A DNA stretch of 10,274 nucleotides from Smittium culicis (lineage: Eukaryota > Kickxellomycota > Harpellomycetes > Harpellales > Legeriomycetaceae): contig LSSN01004032.1 in NCBI GenBank assembly GCA_001970855.1, positions 1-10,274 of the forward strand, read 5' to 3'. Below the pieces are notes generated by a model that was not told where the DNA came from, did not search any database, and saw only the letters and a program-made list of their open reading frames with translations. Of the stretch, positions 1 to 8,550 are shown piece by piece (position 1 is the stretch's first letter; every line of letters starts with the position of its first letter). The position numbers were made by a program, and so were the translations under genes.

Positions 1-238
1 ATGTAAAATAATTTACAATACTTTATGAAAAATATAAATATCGCCAACTCGTATAGAAAAATACCATTTTGGTTATCAGCTGTCGCTAAATAATCTTATA
101 GCATAAATTTATTTTTTTAATTTAGGTATAAACTCAAAAAATGTAATAATTTTCAAAATTTAATCTGCATTTATAGATATAAACTTTAAAAATTATAATT
201 TTGATAATCTGATAACACATTTAAATCTGTAAAACTAA

Positions 239-256
239 TATTGACTTAAGTCAATA
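239..256. repeat. Perfect 18-base palindrome
   Basis: TATTGACTTAAGTCAATA is its own reverse complement. It contains TGACTTAAGTCA, two inverted TGACTT half-sites, and stands out from the surrounding A/T runs by its four G/C pairs. It could be a binding site for a dimeric protein or chance; no gene is next to it. Confidence 0.5.
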
Positions 257-660
257 ATTTAGTAATTCGTATTTTAATCCACTTTATTGAGTACATGCCC
301 TAAAAACCCCTTACTATTACAATTTACATTCTTATATACGAGTTTTTTAACTTTAAATATAATAAATAATTAATTTTTTTCTCAATTAATATGTTTTTCT
401 TAATTAAATTTTGCACAACTCTAAAAAAATATAGAAATATTTAAAAATATTAAAAATATTAATACATACTAGTTTTATCACGAGTTCGTTACCTTTTTTT
501 CTGATAAATTAGGGCTAATTACTTTAATATTACTACATATTTTATTAATTAATCTCAAATTTAAATAAAAGAAATTCTCGGTTTTTCTTTTTATAAAGCT
601 CGGAATTTTATTGAAACTATATCAGTAAAAAAATTATGCAGTTAAGTAAACTAAAAAAAA

Positions 661-673
661 TAATAATAATAAT
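661..673. repeat. Short TAA triplet repeat
   Basis: Four full TAA units plus a partial copy follow an A-run, about 50 bases before the exon-like island at 725. Confidence 0.8.
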
Positions 674-724
674 GGTGCAAGGAATAAAAATATAATATTA
701 TAATACTAATAAATTTTCTCTCAG

Positions 725-798
725 GAATACCGGTTGCGTACCTAAAGAAAAATGGGATCAATCTACAAAACGAAAGATACACCAAGGAACTGTTTAAA
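725..798 (+). other. Orphan exon-like island
   Basis: This 74-base stretch sits between an acceptor-like TTTTCTCTCAG ending at 724 and a donor-like GTAAGG starting at 799. Counting bases 721-800 gives 30 G or C out of 80, well above the flanks. Two frames look like protein. One is open across both splice sites (IPVAYLKKNGINLQNERYTK, then ELFK; entry phase 1, exit phase 0). The other reads NTGCVPKEKWDQSTKRKIHQ then GTV and meets a TAA at 795, just before the donor. No partner exon was found within the neighbouring kilobase on the same strand, and no family is recognised. It may be a surviving exon of a dead gene, an exon of a gene with long introns, or chance. Confidence 0.3.
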
Positions 799-800
799 GT

Positions 801-2200
801 AAGGACTTTTCAGTCACAACTAATATTTAATTCAATCTATTTTTCGCTTATTGAGCCTATTTATCTATAATAGATTGGACATTAAAAATTTAATTGGTAA
901 AATTATGAATTACCTCGTAAAATCAACAGTCATATTATAAGTCTAATATTAAAATATTGAAAAATGAGAACAAAAATTAATTGCTATAATAAATATGTTG
1001 GTTCATATATAAAATTTAACCCTGAAAAAATATAAAATTATATCTATTATTAGTAATAATAATCAGATTTATATTAAATATAAAAAATTGTATCTTTAAA
1101 TTTTTATGTGAACCAAAAAAATGCATTGTACTAAACCTTAGGCTTAAAAAAATTTGATTTCATATTATACACTTTGATAAAAATCCGAATACTCAATAAT
1201 AATAGAATTATATAATAACATCTAGGATTCATATCATGGATTGATTATCATCTTCATTTTTAATTCAATTATTCTCAAAATATTTTTTATTTTAATGAAT
1301 TCAAAATTTGGATGAACTGATTAATATCATCTATCAAAAAAGTTGAATTCAAGTAACTAGATAAGTTTCAGCACAAAACAAGATAATTTTTTACAAATAG
1401 GGCCATATAAAATTTTACTATAGCTTATATCAATTTGCTCTAAAATTATCTTATATTTATCAAGACATATATAAAAATAGCTTTTTTAAAGCTATAATAA
1501 TGAAATTATCAATATAATTATATAAAATATACCAGATATAGAAATAAGTTTCAAATATTCGTAAATTTACATTTTTTTTTTAGAAAAAAACGTTAAAAAA
1601 AAATGAATATTGAATAATACTACGAAAAAAACCACAAATTTTTATAAATTAAAAAATTATAAAGAATAAAGTTCAATGAGATTGTATTTTTAGATTATTT
1701 TCTCGGAATTAATTTATAATATATTCTCATAAACTCACAAGGATCCCTATTGTATGTGAACTATGCTTGAAGATTTAATAATAAAAAATAATATAATATA
1801 TATATAGGCTTTAACTATAGCATACTTTAAACATAATATAAAAATCGCACGAAAATTTTAATAGGAAAAAAACTGCTAAAATAAATAAAAATAAGAATTA
1901 TAATTATAATTATAATTATAATTATAATGATCAAATCAGTTTTGAATAGCAATATATATACAATAAAATATTTATATATTTGCAAGAAATAATTATGCAC
2001 TTTCCAAATATCTTTATTTATTATTACCATCTATTTAATCACGTTGATTTATGGTATATGTCACGATAAAATTCAAATCATATTTAAAATGTATATTCTT
2101 CTATGTTAATAAAACTAATGTTTCAATATTTTATGGAAGTAACCAGTTTTTTATAAAAAATTCTAATATTAAACGGGAAAATATATTTTTATATATTGAA
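801..2200. other. AT-rich stretch without a recognisable gene
   Basis: Almost pure A/T with short homopolymer runs. One patch of about 40 bases at 1735-1770 has more G+C but no frame longer than about 18 codons. The tandem repeat at 1896-1928 is the only clear structure. Confidence 0.7.
1896..1928. repeat. Short tandem repeat, AATTAT unit
   Basis: The six-base unit AATTAT repeats about five and a half times without error. On the minus strand it yields a run of isoleucine codons, which is why a 67-codon open frame (1827-2030) appears there; that frame is an artefact of the repeat. Confidence 0.9.
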
Positions 2201-2392
2201 GTGTTTTTAATCCTATTTTCTCCTGTTCGAATTTTCGTTTTCAGCCATCGAGATTTTCTCAAACGTCAAATAGCTAGCCATTTCAATCGATGAGTTTTTA
2301 GATTTATCGGTAACCACTTTAATACCTCTACTTTGAATCAGTTGCTCTTAGATGAATTTTCGAACAGTTATATTCGAGTAGATTTTTTTTTT

Positions 2393-2424
2393 TATAATTT
2401 TATAATTTTATAATTTTATAATTT
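2393..2424. repeat. Short tandem repeat, TATAATTT unit
   Basis: Four perfect copies of the eight-base unit TATAATTT, preceded by a T-run. A simple microsatellite-like array. Confidence 0.9.
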
Positions 2425-3167
2425 TATTGTTTTTTTTTATTTTTTATATTAAATTGAAATTTATAATTTATAAAATTTACTTAAAAAATGATAGTATCGG
2501 AAACTAAGAATTGTATTATTAGAAAATAAATACTTTAATAGATATTTATTAATTAAGCTAAGAATATATTTAATTTTTATGCTATTTATAAATGCCAAAT
2601 TGCTTATATTTATTTATTTTAGATTTAAATTCAAAACAGGTTATAAATGTGATTAAATAATATATTATGAGGTAAAATTTATCTATTTTTTAAAATAATA
2701 ATAATAATTTCTAATCCTAAAATAAAATTTTTATATCTTCTGCTGGGGAGGATCCCTTTTTATTTTCTTCTTAGTTACTTTTATACCTTTTTTTTTGAAT
2801 ATATTTTATTCATCTTCCATACAATTTTCCTATTATTTCATATAATTTAGAACTTGGTGAATTCCAGTATTAAATAATTAATTTATCTGTATTAAATTTT
2901 TTTTGAAACGCTAATATAACCTAATTTCATTTCCTTTTTAAATCGACAGTCAATTTATTTCTTTTACTTCATTATTTAGTTGTATTTTGTTAATTTTAAA
3001 AAATGATTTATTAATCACATCGGATCCAATTTTTTTGAATCGTATTCAGAATGATATGAATAATCACTCGTGTCATTATCACATCCGCATCCGTTCACAG
3101 CTAAATTATTTCTCCTTTTCTATAAAAAATAAAAAATTTCTTTAATATATATTCATTAACGGGATTC

Positions 3168-3183
3168 TTTTTTTTTTTTTTTT
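3168..3183. repeat. Run of 16 T, followed by GCAG
   Basis: Sixteen uninterrupted T followed by GCAG make a textbook polypyrimidine tract and 3' splice site on the plus strand. The sequence after it opens a 26-codon frame (NIEIGYFFRS onward) ending in TAG at about 3266. The same stretch also reads as protein on the minus strand, so its use as a splice site is unproven. Confidence 0.5.
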
Positions 3184-3299
3184 GCAGCAACATCGAGATC
3201 GGTTATTTTTTTAGATCAATTACTTCGACTTTCGAATATTCTATAAGTTCATTTCCAATGACTATTTAGTTTTTTTTTTTGAATTATTTGAACATTCTT

Positions 3300-5200
3300 T
3301 GGGTAAGCAAGCTAATTAAAAAAAAATATTAAAACTAAATGCTGAAGAGATTTTTAATTTATAATTAAGATTAATTTCTTTTTTTTTTGCGTTTTATTTT
3401 TATAGAAATTAAAAAAAAAATACAGAAAATTAAAAAGAAAAAATTCATGAGACTCAGATTGAATTATAGGAAATAATATATTTATTTTTAAGCTTTTACG
3501 ATAAGAGAAAGTAAATTATATAGAAATGATATTATATAAATTTTTTTAAACTTTATCATAACCATTCTAAGAAAATTTGATTTACATTAAAAAATAATAA
3601 AATGATTCTAATTAGTATTTTATTATTTAATTTGGAAATCTGAATCGTAAAATTTCTTTTATTATAACACTGTTTCCTATTTATACTTTCTTATTAGTAT
3701 TTAATATCATATATTAAATGAATAAAGCAAATTTGGTTTTAATCGATTTTGGTTGATTAATTTTATTATATTATAATATTGTTGTAATTTTTTTTTCTGT
3801 GACAAATTATATGAGTTAGATTTTCCTCATTACTTATCATATCGGAAGTTTATATTATAGAATTGACTAAATGAAAAAAATTAAAAAAGGTTTAAAATTT
3901 TTTTTGTATATATTTGTTTAATATTTTATTTTTAAATAAATTATGAATAATTTAGTATTGATTTGACATATTTAAATTATAATTAAGTCTGATTAAATTA
4001 ACATATTTTTTTTTGAAAAATTCAATTTTCAGATTTTCTATATACATTTATCTTATCTAAAGACCCATGAAAATTCATATATTAATATTACCTGAATTTA
4101 TTATACACAAAAAATCATGATATCTATCCTATTTAACTTTTTAATAATAAAAATTCAATTAATTAAAAAGAAAATTGTATCAAATTAAGTGAATTAAATT
4201 AAAGAAATTATTATCAATTTCCTTTTTCATATACTAATCAATCAATATCTGGGTTATTTTTTACTACTTTATGATTTAATAAGAATATATTTCTTGAATT
4301 TTTACTAAAATAGCTTTTATTATGATAAATATGAACAATAACTGTAATAATATTCAATTTATTTCAATATTACAACTCATATAATTTCAAATTAACAATA
4401 AGTGTTTCTTTAAAATAATTAATAAATTAAAAAATTTCATCAAAAGTTATTAGGTGCAGAATTTTTTAAAATAATAAGCTACTATATAATCACACGAAGA
4501 ACTTTTTTTTTTAAATACCATATTAAAAATGTGTACTAATTTTGTCATAAACTATACTGATATTTTTTATGTTCAAAACACTAATATTTTAATAAAAATA
4601 TGGCTTATGTTAAGGTTAAAACATCAAAACCATATTTTTATAATATTTATCAAACGAGAAATTGTGAAAAAAAAGTATAAATTAATTAATTAGCCATTAA
4701 CTAGTACTATGAAAATAATCCGATTAGATTTATTAAGAATTTTAACAAAATGATTTATCTAATATTGATGACTTCAAGTGTTTTGATAAATCAAAATCCG
4801 AAAATTAATACTATTGTTATGCTATTTTTAATATTTTTAAAATAATAATGAAGACTTTCACCCAAAAAAATTTTTTTATAACGTGTCTATCGGAATTTTT
4901 TTAATTTTAGAAAAATAAAGAAAGTTAGACTCAAAATATGAATCCTATTATAGTTAATACTAATTTATACTGCTACTAGTATTAAATTTAAATATAATAT
5001 ATATTCATTTCTAAAAATTATAGAGTATAGAATTTATATAATAGCCAATATAATTTAAAAATATTAAAAAATATTTATAAACTTTGAAACTCAGAAAATA
5101 TATTTATTCGCGACTATATTTCATATATTTAGCTTAAAAAAGCTCTATGTATATAAATTATATTAAAACTAAGCTATTTATTATAAAAATGTTTAAAAAT
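3300..5200. other. AT-rich stretch; 5' part of the copia element may be dissolved in its right end
   Basis: No gene is visible. If the copia relic at 5206-6262 was once full length, its integrase and polymerase core should lie here, but the only hints are FILLLVLNLNIIYI at 4964-5005 and KLYVYKLY at 5140-5163. Both resemble the copia active-site neighbourhood (LLYVDDIII), without the two aspartates. Confidence 0.6.
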
Positions 5201-5205
5201 CTATA

Positions 5206-6262
5206 TTATTGAATGTTTTTTTAAATTTTTGGCATTAATGTTTCAAAATCTCATCAGAATATACACAAGAATCTTTTCAAAAATTTTATGGTTCAAGAAT
5301 TATAAGTTTATAGAGAAAATTATTCGGTATATGTGAAATTAATTAATTAATTAATTTTGAGAGGGTGATTTTTCACGAAATTATAAAATAATATGATTTA
5401 TAAATGTCCTCATTATCGATAATTTGTACATTGATACATTATAAACAATGAGTAATATACTTACTATTTTATGCCATCGAAATATTTAAATATTTTACTT
5501 CATTTATGTACATAAAAAGTGTTACGATTATCATTGGATAAAATATTCAGATTTACAAATAGTTAAAAATTTTATATTTAGACTTCATGATTTTAGCTAT
5601 AAATACTAAAAAATTGTAGGAACAGTATTCAATTATCGATATTACTTTTACAAAGGTATATAAAAGGATCAGTGGCTGGGGCATAATTTTTCTACAAGTT
5701 CATTTATTATAAATCAATATTCGCGCTAAAGGTATCAAATAATAATGCAATTATTGGGTTTAGATATTTCTTTATCATTTTAAACTCCAGGTACTATACT
5801 GAAAATAAATCAAATGCAGTTTTGGATGCTTAATCAACGTATATACATCTTATGTAGTATTAGCTTGCCTTTTGGGTCAAAAATAATTCTTTGAATTATT
5901 AAAAAAATAAAAGTGCAAATTATTTTCTAATAAGTTTTTTTTTACATCTTATTTATGAGTATTAAAGTATCATATATTATATCAGTAACACATAAAAAAA
6001 AACATTGCTATATCGTGTAAAAAGTATAATTGTAAATATAAATATAACCATAAATCAAGAGTTAGTATCAAAAAGTTATAGTCACATCTTCATATACTTT
6101 AGTATAAACTAATATAATATAGAAATATAGTACATATATAGTACATGAATCATTTTTACTTTAGTTAAATTTTATTCTACTGTTCAATAATCATTCAAGA
6201 AAATTGAGCCTATAGGCGAATAATCATCTTTTCGAGGCTTATATCGAAAGAATTATGAAATC
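5206..6262 (+). mobile_element. Decayed Ty1/copia retrotransposon: 3' end of pol (reverse transcriptase end and RNase H)
   Basis: Copia pol landmarks appear in the expected order, broken by stops. At 5231-5302 GINVSKS and NLFKNFMV match the segment after the reverse transcriptase active site; a one-base loss just before Gly would explain why KFL lies in another frame. At 5404-5538 IICTLIHY and, after a TGA, FYAIEIFKYF match the region usually reading VGSLxYL-TRPDI-YAV. From 5612 one frame carries LQRYIKGS then FFYK (5651-5698; family RYLKGT), GFRYFFIILNS (5756-5788; SGYxFFL), NAVLDA-stop-STYI (5813-5845; VALSSTEAEYI), LAFWVK (in part 5864-5881), IYEY-stop-SIIYYISN (5951-5989; IYCDNQSAIxLSxN), YRVKSIIVNINI (6011-6046; RTKHIDVxYHFI) and IIFTLVKF to FKKIEPIG (6149-6217; ADIxTKxL to KLG). 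Stops in this frame include 5684, 5831, 5855, 5861, 5900, 5963, 5993, 6110, 6128, 6146, 6188 and 6221. STYI to YRVK spans 60 codons, close to the family spacing. It cannot be active. No LTR was found by eye. Confidence 0.75.
5337..5356. repeat. Short tandem repeat, AATT unit
   Basis: Five perfect copies of AATT inside the span of the decayed copia element, between its first and second recognisable segments. It adds to the distance between them and may be a later expansion. Confidence 0.85.
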
Positions 6263-6265
6263 TAA

Positions 6266-7810
6266 GTATGTAATTCATGATCATTGATTAATGAATTTAT
6301 TTTTAATTTGTCAAAAAAAAAAGTTGATTGATAACAATAAATTAAACTTTGTGGTCATCAATATATTAAAAAATAATATGTTGTGAAACTCATAGCACAA
6401 AAAAAATAATTCATATGTGTAATTTAATCGATTTTTAAATTTAAAACGAATTTAGTTGCGGAATTAAAAGAATTAAATATTCAATATAAATAGACATATG
6501 TTTATTTTACATAATGCAACAATACTTAATAAATATGTAAAAGAATGTTCAATTCAATTATATTTTTTAATTTATACATAAAAAAAACACTGATTTTCCA
6601 TATAAGACTGAGGTTGTAAATACTTTTAAGAATCATTTATATTCCAATTAATACTATGAATAAACTAATAAAATTAATCACGATAATCCTCAACCAAAGT
6701 ATATATAATTTTTTTTTTAGATATTTGATCGGATAACATGAAAAAATCAATTAATTCAGGTTATCATATTTTTAATTTTAAATTTTTTACCTGGAAATAA
6801 GCTTTTGCTATTATATAATTTATTTTTTCGATTAAAATTTCAAAATTATTTGTATTGATAAAGTTGTGATAATATTTAATATTTTTATAAATCATTAATA
6901 AGAATTTCTCATACTAACATAATGTACAGACACTTGATTTTCATTAATAAGATCTAATTTGATGATATGGAAATTACAGTAAATTTTAGCTTTAATTCTG
7001 AAAATAATACAACAAAAGTACATATTTAATGCAAAATAGTGCTTTATCTAGTGTTTATGTAAGAAAATATGTGATAAATGCTTCTAATATTTTTAATTTT
7101 TCTCTGTTTAACCCAATTTCTTATATGATTTTTACTTACATGTTAATCATATCAATTTTTCTCTTCATTTTTAAAATTTGATGGCTTTATATCCGTGGGT
7201 CGGTGATTAGTTACATATCAAACAAAAATTATCTGTTTTTTTCTCCATCATAGTTGTTTTTAAAATTTAAAAGTACTAAAAAAACTCTATTCGTTTAATA
7301 ATCTTGAGCGTGTTATACAAATTAAAACTATATACAATTGATCTAGCGGAAATTACAAAAATAAATAATAAAAAATAAAATATAAAAATACCAATAAAAA
7401 ATCTATTTTAATGGATCTAAATGTTAAAATAATTTTAATTACAATATATTTAATTTATGAAAATGATATTGAGGATAAAAACAAAAGTGCTTCAATCTTT
7501 AAACATATTCTTGAAACATGTCCATTTTACAGTGGACATAGAATATCTAAATTTATTGAGTAGTTCTGAGAGTTTAAAAATACTTTCTTATATTATTTAC
7601 CAGATTATAGTGTATATTTAATAATCTCGCTAATTCAATAAAAATAATTCCGCTGGAATTTTATATTTCTATTATTATTGTAATATGGAGTATTGCGTCT
7701 CATTAATTATAGAAACTGGATACTATATTCAATTAAATCGAATTAATATCAGATATGATATTCATAAGCTAATTTTCTTTTACAAATAGACTTTAAATAT
7801 ATGATTCAGT
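6266..7810. other. AT-rich stretch without a supported gene
   Basis: This follows the end of the copia relic, so a 3' LTR would be expected in its first few hundred bases; none could be recognised without its partner. A G+C-richer patch at 7173-7215 reads DIKPSNF on the minus strand. Nothing else stands out besides the small inverted repeat at 7518-7539. Confidence 0.6.
7518..7539. repeat. Small inverted repeat
   Basis: Arms ATGTCCA and TGGACAT, seven bases each, flank an eight-base loop. The stem is richer in G/C than its surroundings. No adjoining gene gives it a role, and no T-run suggests a terminator. Confidence 0.35.
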
Positions 7811-8530
7811 AATATAATAGATCGATGGTGAATATTTTAGAAAAAGACGGATGTAAAGCGCAGATATCTCGAATATCTAAACTAGACAATCATTTCATAA
7901 GAAAGGCTATTTTTTAGTGAACAAAGCTGCGAGCCGTTATTAGTTTACTCTTTCCCGACCATTACTCTTAAAAAAAACGAATTTATTGATTAGTTTATGA
8001 ATTATAAGATAGTTTATTATTTGCTGCCATGCTACTGGCTAACCAACATTTCTTAAGGCCTCGGAATTAAAATATTTTAATTTAACAGAGTTGGATATTT
8101 CGGTATATCAAAGTAGTCAGTTGTTATTAGTTAAATAGTTTAAATACTAGGATCATTAAAATATTGGGGCTCTAAAATTTACAGCAATTCTAAAAAGATC
8201 TATAGTAAATTATGAGTTGATAATTAATTGCATGTTTAAAAATAGTGCTTTTGAAATGCTTGTTTGAGATTTTGGTAGTGTTAGATAATGAATAGCCAAT
8301 GATTGACCGCAATTTTTTAGAATTATGAGGGGGTTGTAAAAGTTAATTCCCTATTGACCAGAATGACTTATAAATCATCACTTCAACAAAGTTCCAGCGA
8401 ATAAAAACGAAATAGCCATTTCAATTATAGAGAAACGTCGCGAAATTTTATATTTGAGAGAAATAATGAACTAAAAACCTGAGGGAATAAACTTTAGGAT
8501 AGATTGCGTCCCTACTTAAATCCTGAGTTT
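7811..8530 (+). pseudogene. Stop-riddled coding-like run upstream of the TBC gene
   Basis: G+C rises here compared with the preceding kilobases. One frame (phase of position 7825) opens with YNRSMVNILEKDGCKAQ and ISRISKLDNHFIRKAIF, hits TAG-TGA at 7915-7920, then continues as TKLRAVISLLFPDHYS, LLFAAMLLANQHFLRPRN and WIFRYIKVVSCY between further stops to about 8130. A second frame runs 8321-8530 with NYEGVVKVNSLLTRMTYKSS, RNSHFNYRETSRNFIFERNN and DRLRPYLNPEFYLYQLL, broken by TAA at 8402, TGA at 8480 and TAG at 8495. It is out of frame with the ATG at 8551. The ISRISKLDNHFIRKAI stretch has the rhythm of a helix-turn-helix, as in Tc1-type transposases, but that is a guess. The last 200 bases may also act as the 5' untranslated region or promoter of the TBC gene. 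Confidence 0.3.
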
Positions 8531-8550
8531 TATTTGTATCAATTATTATA

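Larger units (their letters stand above)
1..720. other. AT-rich stretch without a recognisable gene
   Basis: Dense stops in all frames. The longest item is a minus-strand frame at about 493-616 flanked by ATATAG and AAGGTAACG, which could mimic an exon (KIPSFIKRKTENF), but its composition is that of the background. Otherwise only the palindrome at 239-256 and the TAA repeat were noted. Confidence 0.7.
2213..3259 (-). pseudogene. Coding-like islands on the minus strand, probably a decayed or finely split gene; product unknown
   Basis: Four or five short islands with more G+C than their surroundings read like protein on the minus strand, while the plus strand is T-rich here, as expected for an A-rich sense strand on the other side. 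From 5' to 3' of the minus strand: 3259-3203 (GNELIEYSKVEVIDLKK, stop); 3119-3015 after the acceptor-like TTTTTATAG (NNLAVNGCGCDNDTSDYSYH, then an acidic tail and a stop); 2866-2813 (WNSPSSKLYEIIGKLYGR, stop) continuing in the same frame at 2761-2720 (KKGSSPAEDIKILF, stop); and 2347-2216 (44 open codons including RGIKVVTDKSKNSSIEMASY and MAENENSNRRK). Stops and frame changes separate them and I could not join them with credible introns. No family is recognised. A decayed gene is my preferred reading; real small exons of an active gene remain possible. Confidence 0.33.

Noticed and set aside
298..310. CCCTAAAAACCCC, reminiscent of CCCTAAA telomere repeats
   Set aside because: A single imperfect unit with no array.
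493..616. Possible minus-strand exon between ATATAG and AAGGTAACG
   Set aside because: Base composition equals the background and such open stretches are common by chance at this A+T content.
1735..1770. GSLLYVNYA on the plus strand, resembling the copia VGSLLYL motif
   Set aside because: Nine residues only, with no other copia motif nearby in order; the true relic at 5206-6262 has its own copy of this region.
1827..2030. Minus-strand open frame of 67 codons
   Set aside because: It is made by the AATTAT tandem repeat, giving a long isoleucine run, and the rest is Phe/Tyr/Ile typical of translated A/T sequence.
2051..2293. Plus-strand open frame of 80 codons; IFLYIEVFLILFS slightly recalls the active-site region of gypsy-type reverse transcriptases
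   Set aside because: The two aspartates are absent, no neighbouring motifs exist, the codons are T-rich, and the minus strand of the 3' half looks more like coding sequence.
2942..3145. Plus-strand stretch of 67 codons without a stop
   Set aside because: Frames of this length are expected a few times by chance in this much A/T-rich DNA; it has no early ATG and its right half overlaps the more protein-like minus-strand island at 3015-3119.
5745..5890. An ATG-started frame MQLLGLDISLSF and onward
   Set aside because: It stops after 12 codons and is out of frame with the copia RNase H motifs covering the same bases.
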